The notes: a model not told the origin generated them from the sequence alone. A DNA stretch of 64,000 nt from Lachnospiraceae bacterium (GCA_900199595.1 FZRB01000007.1:81323-145322), one strand, 5' to 3'. Positions 20,401-28,286 are shown, counted from the first letter of the stretch. Made by a program: numbers and translations.

Positions 20401-20969
20401 ACCTTAAATCGTTTCTTTTTGAACATATCCAGAGTATCTTCTTCGTTTGTATCCAGTATCTCTATCTCCTCACCTACTTCAGGCTTTTCATCTATAGCAG
20501 AATCAACCACACACTCATCCTCAGCCTCAGGAAGCCTGCCCTTTACTATCTGAAGCTTATTTATATCCTCCGGAAGAGAATGAAACTTAAAGACATATTC
20601 CGAATTGGATTCATTTCTCATCAGATTATTATCATTTGTTTCTTTCTCTTCAGATTCTATATTTACATTGTTTTCAGGAAATACACAGATAACATCCACT
20701 GAATATGAACCCTCTGCATATCTCACATCCTGCTGCTTTCTTATTGCTTCAACATCCTCTTCTTCCCATCCGAGAGTTGATACCAGACGATAATCAAAGA
20801 GCTGATTATCTCTAAAATATACATCTACTGTATGAACCATAGCCGGAGTAGTAATTCTTACACCAGAAAAAAAGCCGACTCCCAGAGCTATAATAGCAAA
20901 GATAGCAAAGAAGCGGCCAAAGGTCTGCTTTATCTCACGATATGTAGTTTTACGTAAATTTTTATTCAT
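17451..20969 (-). CDS. FtsX/MacB-type ABC transporter permease with a giant extracellular coiled coil
   Basis: 1172 residues, about three times a simple FtsX-like permease. N-terminal TM1 (about 18-40, FAIFAIIALGVGFFSGV) is followed by a MacB-like periplasmic-core region. Residues about 265-620 are an almost uninterrupted charged coiled coil (KKELDDGKKKL, AKSELEKAEKEL) ending in 13 perfect 7-residue Y-x-x-G repeats. The first FtsX domain follows (about 640-790, MVEEQRTQIGVLKALGYS), then a second core region and a final FtsX domain with TM helices (about 1050-1165, LREIATIKVLGFFRKET). Its ATPase lies 60 bp upstream. The coiled coil would lie outside the membrane. Such permeases often export peptides or lipoproteins or transmit mechanical force; the role here is inferred only. 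Confidence 0.88.
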   Translation of the reverse strand: MNKNLRKTTYREIKQTFGRFFAIFAIIALGVGFFSGVRITTPAMVHTVDVYFRDNQLFDYRLVSTLGWEEEDVEAIRKQQDVRYAEGSYSVDVICVFPENNVNIESEEKETNDNNLMRNESNSEYVFKFHSLPEDINKLQIVKGRLPEAEDECVVDSAIDEKPEVGEEIEILDTNEEDTLDMFKKKRFKVVGWVDSSYYINFERGTTSIGTGTINGFLYVPKNAFDSDIYTEIFVKFDQDYVLYSKQYKDYMKEKKDEWESISEDQAEKRYERLIDDANQKIADGEQELKDKKADGEKELRDAKKELDDGKKKLKDADEELADARETLDDSKVKLGDASSKLVDAKAELDDGKKELDDAKSELEKAEKELNKGKAELDDAKSELEKAKEEIDKGKIEIAAGQTAIDTAKAALEASDKELTKQEEAFSKKEAEYKAQMEMVKPMWDSLPADQKTTLTLAGIELEAGKKLLTEARTQLEDGKSELKEKQEELDKAKKELESGKKKYLEGEEQYEKGKKEYDKGVSEYEKGKKKYEEGLAEYEKGKNEYENGLAEYYDGKRKYEDGEKEYEDGLKEYEDGVKEYEDGLKEYEDGVKEFDEKIADAEKKIEDAKADLADVESPDTFVLERNTNIGYACFENDSEIVAQVAKVFPVFFVLVAALVCITTMSRMVEEQRTQIGVLKALGYSEQSIMSKYMFYSGSAAFLGCLIGYPIGIILFPGVIWHTYQLMYHALPMNYVFDWKLALCAFAAAMICSLGTTWMSCRYELGETAASLMRPKAPKAGKRVLLEYVPVIWNRLKFLHKISIRNLFRYKRRFFMMIIGIGGCTALLIAGFGIRDSVGDFAEVQYGEILIADASISIKDVEGDKIPEELEEVLKDNCKDSLLMYQGSWDMLSGDYIKETTLISLNENEGLERYMRLHTKDGKELGYPGPGEVYLCEALSERYDAKIGDEVIFRNEDMKEVHVKVAGVFENHVYNYAFISKETMEKELGETLNMNAAFMNFPDGEDIYKAQAAIGKNENVTAVTLYEEFKERMSKMMSRLDYIVLVVICSAAGLAFVVLYNLTNINITERLREIATIKVLGFFRKETSAYVFRENFALTAIGAVFGLGLGILFHRYIMSQLIVDMVAFKTRILPATYIISTVLTFVFTIIVNAVMELKLEKINMAESLKSVE
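19188..19460 (-). repeat. 13 x 21-bp in-frame heptad repeats in the permease gene
   Basis: Thirteen consecutive 21-bp units encode Y-[EDLY]-[EDKN]-G-x-x-[EKQ] heptads, for example YEKGKKE, YEEGLAE, YEDGLKE and YEDGVKE. The units nearest 19188 (YEDGLKE/YEDGVKE alternating) are the most alike at the DNA level and form a 42-bp higher-order repeat, which suggests recent unit expansion. The array is in the coiled-coil section just before the first FtsX domain. Confidence 0.9.
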
Positions 20970-21028
20970 ATATCAGACAGTTCTTCTTCCATTTCAAGAA
21001 ATGATATCAAAATTCTTCTGGCAGCATA

Positions 21029-21733
21029 TCACCACTCTATCTCGGATATATCCACCGGACTATCGTTCATTTTTATGCTCGATATGGTTCCACTCTTAAC
21101 CTTTATAACTCTGTCTGCCATGGCAGTTATTGCCTGATTATGAGTGATAACTATAACAGTCATTCCATTATTTCGACAGGTATCCTGAAGAAGCTTTAGA
21201 ACAGATTTTCCTGTGTTATAATCAAGAGCTCCTGTAGGCTCATCACAGAGCAGGAGCTTTGGATTCTTTGCAAGAGCTCTTGCAATAGCTACTCTCTGCT
21301 GCTCACCACCGGACAGCTGCGCAGGAAAGTTTCTCATTCTTTCCTCCAGTCCGACCTCTGCAAGAACCGTGGCAGCATCTATAGGATCCTTTGTCAGTTC
21401 TGATGCCAGTTCAACATTTTCCAATGCCGTCAGATTCTGGACGAGATTATAGAACTGAAACACAAAACCGACATCATACCTTCTGTATGCTGTCAGTTCC
21501 TTTTTCTTATATTTCGATATATCATTTCCATCGATTATTACCTGACCCGAGGTCATGGTATCCATACCCCCAAGGATATTAAGGATTGTTGTTTTTCCGG
21601 CACCGGAAGCACCTACGATAACACAGAACTCACCCTTTTCTATCTCAAAATTAACATCTCTTAAGGCATGTATCTCAACCTCTCCGGTTTTATATATCTT
21701 TTTTACATTTTTAAACTCTACATATGAACTCAT
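21029..21733 (-). CDS. ABC transporter ATP-binding protein (MacB/LolD type)
   Basis: About 234 residues from MSSYVEF; AGGTG is 8 nt upstream of this ATG, so the longer reading starting at 21757 is less likely. Walker A is GASGAGKTT, the signature is LSGGEQQRVAIARALA, Walker B is LLLCDEPTGALD, and the H-loop is VIVITHN. This is the standard form of MacB/LolD/FtsE-class ATPases that pair with FtsX-like permeases. The permease gene follows after 60 bp. Confidence 0.93.
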   Translation of the reverse strand: MSSYVEFKNVKKIYKTGEVEIHALRDVNFEIEKGEFCVIVGASGAGKTTILNILGGMDTMTSGQVIIDGNDISKYKKKELTAYRRYDVGFVFQFYNLVQNLTALENVELASELTKDPIDAATVLAEVGLEERMRNFPAQLSGGEQQRVAIARALAKNPKLLLCDEPTGALDYNTGKSVLKLLQDTCRNNGMTVIVITHNQAITAMADRVIKVKSGTISSIKMNDSPVDISEIEW

Positions 21734-21765
21734 AAAAATGGCACCTGTTCTAATCAATTTATGTC

Positions 21766-21795
21766 ATTATAATAATTCTATACACTTAACGTCAA
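21766..21795 (-). promoter_or_regulatory. Sigma-A promoter for the ABC exporter and possibly the whole downstream train
   Basis: On the minus strand TTGACG (21790-21795) and TATAAT (21766-21771) are separated by 18 bp. It lies about 33 bp upstream of the ATPase start and is the only strong promoter I see upstream of the gene run that extends to 942. Confidence 0.75.
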
Positions 21796-21797
21796 GC

Positions 21798-21826
21798 CAA
21801 AAGACCTTTTGACCAGTAGTCTTTTG
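21798..21826. promoter_or_regulatory. Inverted repeat, possible operator between divergent promoters
   Basis: The arms CAAAAGAC (21798-21805) and GTCTTTTG (21819-21826) are exact inverted copies 13 bp apart, with GAC-CAGTA-GTC nested inside. The repeat covers the -35 of the plus-strand promoter and abuts the -35 of the minus-strand promoter, the position expected of a TetR- or MarR-type repressor site. No regulator gene is adjacent. Confidence 0.4.
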
Positions 21827-21837
21827 CGTGTTAAAAT
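21809..21837 (+). promoter_or_regulatory. Putative sigma-A promoter for the divergent membrane protein
   Basis: TTGACC (21809-21814) and TAAAAT (21832-21837) are 17 bp apart and lie about 35 bp before the ATG at 21872. Confidence 0.55.
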
Positions 21838-21871
21838 CTATTAATATATTACTTTTGAAAAGGAAAAAAAT

Positions 21872-22819
21872 ATGGAATTAAAAAAAGACCCCATAATATA
21901 CGATGAAACACCCGGCCAGACTGTTTCTGATGCAAAGAAGAATCTCAGTAATGACTATTCACGAAGCGGAACCAACACTACCTATGTGGGTGTACAGGCT
22001 GCAGAGTACGATGACAAAATAGAGAAGAATTCCTTTAGAATATCTGAAGAGGAAATGAAAAAGGCTCTTTCAAAAACAGCCCATGAAAAAAAGGAACAGA
22101 ATTCCAAGATACTTCTCGTAACAGAAATAATCACATATCTTGCATTTGCATTTCTTGTTTTTACTGTTTTCAGAACATCGAGACTTGAAGCCTACGATAT
22201 CATTTATAACATGAAAAATGTATCGCTGGCTCTGATGATCCTGACGGGTGTTCTTATAATCGATGCTCTTTTTGTTTTCTTCCTGGAAGCCAGAAAGCCC
22301 ATGCTTTTTATCTTTGCAGCTATTCTGGGAGTATTTTATCCCATATATCGCAGCAAAATCGTCAATGGGCGTTTGGGAATCGGAGTTGTCTGCTCACTTC
22401 TCACCTGCTTCGCGTGGATCATGCTCTTTGTAACTGCAGGTCAGGCCGTAACAAAATATGGTAAAGAAATCATATATACAGAGGATGAATTTACCAGGCA
22501 TGAAGCGGTAGCCCTTATGGAGCAGGAAAATGCCAACGGAAAGCCTCTGGGTATAGTGATCAAAAATATTGACAAAAAAGGTATTCTGGAGATAACCGCT
22601 TCTGAATCAGGTGATAAAACCACACTTATTGTCTCAGGTGTCGGTCCCAAGGATATCAACATAGGTAATCTGAACTTTAACAATCCGAACGGAATCAATA
22701 TCGATCTCACATTTGAGAAAAAAACAGAAACCGATCCATATGAAATAAAGGACATATCCTTTGACGATACGTCCCTTACTTCCTCCCAGCAGAAAAAATT
22801 CTGGGCTACTTTGCAGTGA
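21872..22819 (+). CDS. Unknown polytopic membrane protein
   Basis: 315 residues, family not recognised. A hydrophilic N-terminal region of about 78 residues precedes four probable membrane helices (about 80-100, 117-137, 143-160, 168-192). A C-terminal domain of about 120 residues (GIVIKNIDKKGILEITASESG) resembles a small beta-rich ligand or lipid-binding fold but cannot be assigned. AAAGGA precedes the ATG. It is divergent from the ABC exporter and shares its regulatory interval, so the two may be co-regulated. It converges with the BMP importer operon. Confidence 0.65.
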   Translation: MELKKDPIIYDETPGQTVSDAKKNLSNDYSRSGTNTTYVGVQAAEYDDKIEKNSFRISEEEMKKALSKTAHEKKEQNSKILLVTEIITYLAFAFLVFTVFRTSRLEAYDIIYNMKNVSLALMILTGVLIIDALFVFFLEARKPMLFIFAAILGVFYPIYRSKIVNGRLGIGVVCSLLTCFAWIMLFVTAGQAVTKYGKEIIYTEDEFTRHEAVALMEQENANGKPLGIVIKNIDKKGILEITASESGDKTTLIVSGVGPKDINIGNLNFNNPNGINIDLTFEKKTETDPYEIKDISFDDTSLTSSQQKKFWATLQ

Positions 22820-22840
22820 TAAGATAATCTTATCGTTTTC
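22818..22840. terminator. Possible short convergent terminator
   Basis: GATAAGA (22818-22824) and TCTTATC (22828-22834) form a 7-bp stem followed by GTTTT on the plus strand. It overlaps the ends of both convergent genes. The stem is AT-rich, so strength is doubtful. Confidence 0.35.
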
Positions 22841-23792
22841 CTTTGTCGTATATCTCTCCCAGCGCACGTGGACTATTGTTGTGCTTACTGAAGAATATCA
22901 GCAGCAATAGCGTTAATACGTAAGGGATTATTCTTACCAGATCATTATAGGTCGAAGGCATACCCAGCTGCTGAATAAGCATCTGGCCGCCGCTTCTTGC
23001 AAATCCGAAAATAAGGCAGGCTCCGAGCGTCGGAAGTATCGACCAGTTACCAAATATAAGCGCAGCGATAGAGAGATATCCAAAGCCAAGATAAATATCA
23101 GGCGAAAAGTTTGCCGTAATGGAATATGCATAGCTCATACCCGCTATTGCCGACAGACCACCTGAAATCACTACTGATATCAGTCTTACACGATTCACAT
23201 TTATACCGGCAGCATCTGCTGCATGTGGATTATCACCACAGGCTCTTAAATGCATTCCAAATGGTGTTTTATACATTATATACCACATAACTACAGCTAT
23301 AATTACTATTATTACCTCAAATGGGTATACATTTCTGAAAAAAGCTCCAAGAACAGGAATCCTGGAAATGCCCGGAACAGAGAATCTGACACTAGTTCCA
23401 AGTACAAATTTATTGGAGGTCTGTTCAAATATACCTTCATTCAGACGTTTTGTCAGGAAGCTTGTAAGTGCTGCTGCAAGAATATTTACTACAACACCAC
23501 TGATAACCTGATTAGCTTTGAATTTGATACACATTACTACGTGAACCAGAGAAAAGAGCATCCCCCCAATAACAGCAGCAATAAATGAAACATAATACGG
23601 CACCTGTGAAGAACCACCAAACTGCTGCATCAGCAGCACTGCCGTAAATGCCCCAAAGAAAGCTCCAAATCCCTGAAGTCCCTCAAGCGCAAGATTAGTG
23701 ATTCCACTCTTCTCACTGAATATTCCGCCTATCGCCATTATGAACATAGGAAGTGCAAAGGCAAGACCATCAATAATTATATTATCTATCAT
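22830..23792 (-). CDS. BMP-type (nucleoside) ABC importer, permease 2
   Basis: 320 residues with 8-10 hydrophobic helices and the family motif GIFSEKSGITNLALEGLQGFG near the N-terminus. This is the YufQ/NupQ/BmpG class of BPD_transp_2 permeases. It overlaps the preceding permease by 4 bp (coupled translation). With the ATPase and lipoprotein upstream it forms a complete nucleoside or purine uptake system of the BmpDEFG/RnsBACD/NupNOPQ type. Substrate is inferred from the family. Confidence 0.9.
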   Translation of the reverse strand: MIDNIIIDGLAFALPMFIMAIGGIFSEKSGITNLALEGLQGFGAFFGAFTAVLLMQQFGGSSQVPYYVSFIAAVIGGMLFSLVHVVMCIKFKANQVISGVVVNILAAALTSFLTKRLNEGIFEQTSNKFVLGTSVRFSVPGISRIPVLGAFFRNVYPFEVIIVIIAVVMWYIMYKTPFGMHLRACGDNPHAADAAGINVNRVRLISVVISGGLSAIAGMSYAYSITANFSPDIYLGFGYLSIAALIFGNWSILPTLGACLIFGFARSGGQMLIQQLGMPSTYNDLVRIIPYVLTLLLLIFFSKHNNSPRALGEIYDKGKR

Positions 23793-24916
23793 ACCTTTTC
23801 CACCTCCTTTTTGTCTTTAATCTCCATGCTTATCTTTTCGATATATAATCTAAGAAATTCTGAGCATGCAGCAAATATCAGTATTACCGATGTGATCAGG
23901 TCTGATATTTCTATTTCAACTCCCTGCTGCGAGCTCATATATATAGAACCCTTGGATATCACAGTTACCAGGAAGGATGCAAATATACAGCCTATCGGAT
24001 CACAGCATCCCAGCAATGCAACGGCAATAGCATTAAATCCCATGCTCGGAACAACTCCCGGTTGAATAGATGCAGTGTACCCACAGAAATAAGTGACACC
24101 GGCAAGTCCAGCAAGAGCACCTGAGATAGTCATTGCTAGGATCAGATTTTTCGATATGCTGATACCGGCATATTCTGCCGCCTTCTTTCCAAGTCCGACA
24201 GCCTGTATCTCAAATCCTGTCGTTGTTCTGTTGATCAAAAACCAGACAATAATCGCAACCAATATGGCAAGCGGAAAAGCAAGCGGTATATCAAACTTAA
24301 GCTCAAAGGCCCTGACACTGACAAGCGTGAGTCTTGCCTCATCGGAAATTGTCTTACTTTGTCTTGATACAGAATCTACGAAAAATGTATTAATGAAAAA
24401 TGTAAATATATACATAAGCGTATAATTTATCATTATCGAAGAAACAACTTCATTGATATTAAATCTATATTTAAGCCATCCTATCAGCGCACCAACCAGT
24501 GCACCCGATATCATACCTATAATAAGCACCAGCGGCTTAGCTATAGGAGCAGGAAGAGAAGAATAACCAACAGTTATACTGGCCATGAATCCCGCTGTAA
24601 GCATCATCCCTGAAACACCTATATTGAAAAGACCTGCCTTGAGAGCAACTGCAACTGCCAGTGCAGCAAATATCATAGGTGTAAGGGCATCAAGAAAGCT
24701 CATAAAATCAGTAAACATATTCTGTCGCCCGGCATAATTCTGTTTCATAAGCAGTCCTGAACCCTGAAACAGATTACCATAGGCTGAAAGAGGATTTTTA
24801 CCAATGGCAATGAAAATCAATGTTCCAACCAGAAGACTTATAACAATCGAAAACAGGGATATCCTGACCATTTGAAGCTTCTCTCCACCAAGAAGCTTTA
24901 TAAGTACTTTTTTCAT
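23789..24916 (-). CDS. BMP-type (nucleoside) ABC importer, permease 1
   Basis: 375 residues, polytopic, of the YufP/NupP/BmpF class. Motifs include KAGLFNIGVSGMMLTAGFMA and TGFEIQAVGLGKKAAEYAGI, which match the conserved cytoplasmic loops that contact the ATPase. It overlaps the ATPase gene by 4 bp upstream and the second permease by 4 bp downstream, so stoichiometric expression is likely. Confidence 0.92.
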   Translation of the reverse strand: MKKVLIKLLGGEKLQMVRISLFSIVISLLVGTLIFIAIGKNPLSAYGNLFQGSGLLMKQNYAGRQNMFTDFMSFLDALTPMIFAALAVAVALKAGLFNIGVSGMMLTAGFMASITVGYSSLPAPIAKPLVLIIGMISGALVGALIGWLKYRFNINEVVSSIMINYTLMYIFTFFINTFFVDSVSRQSKTISDEARLTLVSVRAFELKFDIPLAFPLAILVAIIVWFLINRTTTGFEIQAVGLGKKAAEYAGISISKNLILAMTISGALAGLAGVTYFCGYTASIQPGVVPSMGFNAIAVALLGCCDPIGCIFASFLVTVISKGSIYMSSQQGVEIEISDLITSVILIFAACSEFLRLYIEKISMEIKDKKEVEKV

Positions 24917-26463
24917 GCGCTCTCACCTCGATTCTCAACACCCATCATGAATCTTCCGACCTCGTTTACTGAAAGATCAGAAGCCTTCGCGATACGGTTT
25001 ATTCTTCCATCAAATATTACTCCAATGGTATCCGCACAATCCATTATTTCATCCAGTTCAAGCGATATGAGCAGTACAGCTGCCCCTCTGTCTCTTTCAG
25101 CGATCATCTGTTTATGAATGTTTGAAATGGCGCCTATATCAAGACCCCTGGTTGGCTGCATAAATATGATCAGAGGAGTTTTCAGATCAAGCTCCCTGGC
25201 TATTATTGCCTTCTGCTGATTACCACCAGACATAGCCCGGGTAATGGTCTTATTTCCTTTGCTGCTTCTGATATCATATTCCTTTATCAGTCTCTCTCCA
25301 TTCTCTTCCATTACCTTCAGATTAAGAAAAGAATGATGTGACATTTCCGGTCGATAATACCTTTTTAATGAGAGATTATTCTTAAGATCAAATCCCAGAA
25401 CAAGCCCCACATTGTGTCTGTCCTCAGGGATATAGGCTACGCCCTCTTCTATACGTTTTCGTATGGAGTGAGAGGTTATATCTATTCCGTTGAGTGTTAT
25501 GGTTCCACTTTTATTCTTTTTTAAACCTGCTATGGCATCAGCCAGTTCATTCTGACCATTTCCGGAAACTCCCGCCAGAGCAAATATCTCTCCCGAATGT
25601 ATCTCAAAGGATACATCCTTGACAGCCTCATAGCCCACTTCGTTACATACGGTAAGTCCCTCTACCTTAAGAACAACCTCACCCGGCTTTGCTTCGTCCT
25701 TATCCGATGTAAAGGATACCTCTCTACCTACCATAAGTCTTGCCAGTTCAGCAGTAGAAGCTTCAGGAACATCCAGAACATCTATCAGCTTTCCTCTGTT
25801 AAGGATGGCACATCTGTCGGCTATTGACTTAATCTCCTCAAGCTTATGAGTGATGATGATAATAGTCTTTCCACCATCTCGAAGTCCTCTGATTATATCC
25901 AGAAGATACTCTATTTCCTGTGGAGTCAGTACTGCTGTCGGTTCATCAAATATAAGAATTTCAGCATCCCTGTACAGCATCTTAAGTATCTCTACTCTCT
26001 GCTGAGTAGAAACATTAAGATCACTGATAACTGCCTTGGGGTCCACCTTTAATCCATATTTATCAGAAAGAAGCGCTATATCCTCATTAGCCTTATTAAT
26101 ATTTACATGCGGAATAAAGCCCATAAGCTTATTCTGAGGTTCAGAGCCGAGAATGATATTCTCTGCAACAGTATAATTTGATACAAGTCTGAAATGCTGA
26201 TGCACCATACCTATTCCAAGCTTTGTTGCGTGACGTGGAGAGACTATATTTACCTTTTCTCCTCGTATAAATATCTCTCCTTCATCCGGTTCATACATTC
26301 CAAACAGAACACTCATGAGTGTTGATTTACCGGCACCGTTTTCCCCCAGAAGAGCATATATCTCTCCTTTTTTTATGCTTATTGATACATCATCATTTGC
26401 TACCAGTCCGGGAAAGCGTTTCGTTATATGCTTCATCTCAATTATGTATTCTGAATCCATCAA
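24913..26463 (-). CDS. BMP-type (nucleoside) ABC importer, duplicated ATPase
   Basis: 516 residues with two ABC modules. The first has Walker A GENGAGKSTLMS, signature LNVSTQQRVEILK and Walker B ILIFDEPTAVLTP. The second has a degenerate Walker A (GVSGNGQNEL, Lys missing) and a signature MSGGNQQKAIIARELD followed by FMQPTRGLD in place of a usual DEPTRGLD. The asymmetric second site is normal for sugar/nucleoside-type twin ATPases such as RbsA and YufO. It lies 82 bp after the binding-protein gene, separated by a hairpin. Confidence 0.93.
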   Translation of the reverse strand: MMDSEYIIEMKHITKRFPGLVANDDVSISIKKGEIYALLGENGAGKSTLMSVLFGMYEPDEGEIFIRGEKVNIVSPRHATKLGIGMVHQHFRLVSNYTVAENIILGSEPQNKLMGFIPHVNINKANEDIALLSDKYGLKVDPKAVISDLNVSTQQRVEILKMLYRDAEILIFDEPTAVLTPQEIEYLLDIIRGLRDGGKTIIIITHKLEEIKSIADRCAILNRGKLIDVLDVPEASTAELARLMVGREVSFTSDKDEAKPGEVVLKVEGLTVCNEVGYEAVKDVSFEIHSGEIFALAGVSGNGQNELADAIAGLKKNKSGTITLNGIDITSHSIRKRIEEGVAYIPEDRHNVGLVLGFDLKNNLSLKRYYRPEMSHHSFLNLKVMEENGERLIKEYDIRSSKGNKTITRAMSGGNQQKAIIARELDLKTPLIIFMQPTRGLDIGAISNIHKQMIAERDRGAAVLLISLELDEIMDCADTIGVIFDGRINRIAKASDLSVNEVGRFMMGVENRGESA

Positions 26464-26489
26464 GCAGCACCCCCTTTATTTCTATCTAT

Positions 26490-26529
26490 AAAGAAAAATC
26501 GGACGCGGACTATCTTGTCAGCGTCCGAT
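26490..26529 (-). terminator. Intercistronic terminator or attenuator after the BMP lipoprotein gene
   Basis: On the minus strand ATCGGACGC (26529-26521) pairs perfectly with GCGTCCGAT (26506-26498) and is followed by TTTTTCTTT. Its position between the binding-protein gene and the ATPase would reduce downstream expression, the usual way to make binding protein in excess. Confidence 0.8.
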
Positions 26530-26544
26530 ATCATCGGTCTTTTA

Positions 26545-27699
26545 TTATTCAGCATCAAGTCCTGTAAAATTGTCAGGCGTCATGTTGTTAAAATTAGCTG
26601 CCGGAACAATTGTTCCATTTTTAATGAGTTCATATGCCTTATCTATCTTCTCAATAGTATCTGAAGAAAGCTGGCATCTTGAAGAATCACTTACATATCC
26701 AACAGAATCTGTATCAGCACCGAGAACGAAATTTCCACCCTTGAAGGATCCATCAAGTACAGTTTCGAGAACCTTCTTATCATTTGCTCCCATTATTTTA
26801 AGAGCCGATGTAAGGATAACATTATCACTGCCATTTGCACCGTCATCATACTGGTCAGTATCACAGCCGATCATATAATCCTTTGCTGAGCTTTCCTTGA
26901 TAGCTGTAAGAACACCTGTTCCTGAACCACCGGCAGCTACGAAAATAACATCGCAGCCTTCCTTAATAAGAGCATCACCAACAACCTTACCATTTGCCGG
27001 ATCAGCGAAGGAACCTACGTAGTTTCCTCCTACATTTGCGCCAGTTACATCAGTTCCGGCATAGGAAGCCAGTTCAACTATTTCAGCGCCTGTATCATAA
27101 TGCTTATTTGCATAATTAACTCCGGACATAAATCCATACTGATAATTTACATTTGTCGGAAATGCGATACCATTTACTACTGCAACCTTCTTGGTATTTG
27201 TAGAAAGTGCTGCAGCCATTCCTGCAAGGAAGCCGGCCTCCTGCTCCTTGAATGACATTCCATATACGTTATCAAGCTCGATTTCATTTCCATCTGCATC
27301 TGATGGGAATGTATCAACAAGAATGAACTTCTTATCAGGATTATCATCAGCTATTTCGCCGATTCCTGCAAACTGGAATCCGTCACACACGATTGCATCA
27401 TAATCTACAACAATATCTTCAACAGCTTTTATAGCTGCTGCAGTATCTCCTGTAGATTCCTGAACCGGAGTAACTGTTGAACCTGGATGTGCCTCTACAA
27501 AATCCAAAAGTCCGTTATAATTCTCCTCATTAAAGGAGCCATCATCTACACCTGACGGAGAAGAAACTATCGCTATCTTAAGTCCATCTCCTTCAGACTT
27601 ATCTGCGCTGTTATTACTTGATCCTGATCCACCACAGCCTGAAAGAGCTGCTGCTGCCATAGCCATACATAAAAAAACAGATAAATATTTTTTTCTCAT
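26545..27699 (-). CDS. BMP family (basic membrane protein) nucleoside-binding lipoprotein
   Basis: 384 residues. A lipoprotein signal with lipobox LSGC (Cys about residue 22) and a Gly/Ser-rich tether lead into a BMP/PnrA fold: KIAIVSSPSGVDDGSFNEENYNG at the mature N-terminus, then IVCDGFQFAG and VIFVAAGGSGTG. This is the extracellular solute receptor that starts the four-gene importer. AAGGAAG lies upstream of the ATG. PnrA proteins bind purine nucleosides; related ones bind other small molecules. Confidence 0.93.
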   Translation of the reverse strand: MRKKYLSVFLCMAMAAAALSGCGGSGSSNNSADKSEGDGLKIAIVSSPSGVDDGSFNEENYNGLLDFVEAHPGSTVTPVQESTGDTAAAIKAVEDIVVDYDAIVCDGFQFAGIGEIADDNPDKKFILVDTFPSDADGNEIELDNVYGMSFKEQEAGFLAGMAAALSTNTKKVAVVNGIAFPTNVNYQYGFMSGVNYANKHYDTGAEIVELASYAGTDVTGANVGGNYVGSFADPANGKVVGDALIKEGCDVIFVAAGGSGTGVLTAIKESSAKDYMIGCDTDQYDDGANGSDNVILTSALKIMGANDKKVLETVLDGSFKGGNFVLGADTDSVGYVSDSSRCQLSSDTIEKIDKAYELIKNGTIVPAANFNNMTPDNFTGLDAE

Positions 27700-27738
27700 A
27701 ATACTTCACTTCCTTTTTTTATAAAAAACTACATAGGA

Positions 27739-27744
27739 ATTATA
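27739..27744 (-). promoter_or_regulatory. Probable -10 box for the BMP operon
   Basis: A perfect TATAAT lies about 40 bp upstream of the lipoprotein ATG and just downstream of the lysC terminator. No convincing -35 is visible at 16-18 bp; that space is occupied by the terminator T-tract. Confidence 0.45.
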
Positions 27745-27755
27745 CACCATAATCA

Positions 27756-27785
27756 TTTTAAAAGCGAGTGCTTTTAAGCACTCGC
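27756..27785 (-). terminator. Intrinsic terminator of the hom-lysC transcript
   Basis: GCGAGTGC and GCACTCGC form a perfect 8-bp GC-rich stem with a 6-nt loop (27764-27785). Read from the minus strand it is followed by TTTTAAAA. It lies about 31 bp after the lysC stop. Confidence 0.85.
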
Positions 27786-27815
27786 CTTCTAAATAACTAT
27801 CTTGTTTTATATGAA

Positions 27816-28286
27816 TTACTCTGCCCCAAGATTAAACTTGTCATGAATAGCATTCATAGCTCTCTCAGTGTTCTTTGCATCGATAAGAACTGTAACTCTG
27901 ATTTCTGATGTTGAGATCATTCTTATATTGATATTTGCATCATAAAGAGCTTCAAACATCTTAGCAGCTACGCCTGCATTTGTCTGCATTCCGGCACCTA
28001 CTATAGAAACCTTTGAAACATCCTTATCAACATCTATGTCTTCGAAGTCCATTTCGTCCTCAATTATCTGCTTAGCAAGATCTGCATCATCATCTGTACA
28101 GGTAAAGGATATATCCTTCTTGCCATGACGTCCGATAGACTGAAGTATCATATCTATATTTATATTCTGCTTTGCAAGTGCATTAAAGAGTTTAAATGCA
28201 ACTCCCGGTTCATCCTTGAGACCGATAACCGCTACTCTGGCTGCATCAGGATCAGCTGCAACTCCGCTTACTATCATTTTTTCCAT
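27816..28286 (-). CDS. lysC: Probable aspartokinase beta chain from an internal start within lysC
   Basis: Within lysC, GGGAGG (28295-28300) lies 8 nt upstream of an in-frame ATG at 28286 (peptide MEKMIVSGVAADPDAARV). This would make a 156-residue chain holding only the two ACT domains. Bacillus subtilis aspartokinase II is known to be an alpha2-beta2 enzyme made this way from overlapping in-phase starts, with a beta chain of similar size. Seen: the ribosome site and ATG. Inferred: that it is used in this organism. Confidence 0.6.
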   Translation of the reverse strand: MEKMIVSGVAADPDAARVAVIGLKDEPGVAFKLFNALAKQNINIDMILQSIGRHGKKDISFTCTDDDADLAKQIIEDEMDFEDIDVDKDVSKVSIVGAGMQTNAGVAAKMFEALYDANINIRMISTSEIRVTVLIDAKNTERAMNAIHDKFNLGAE

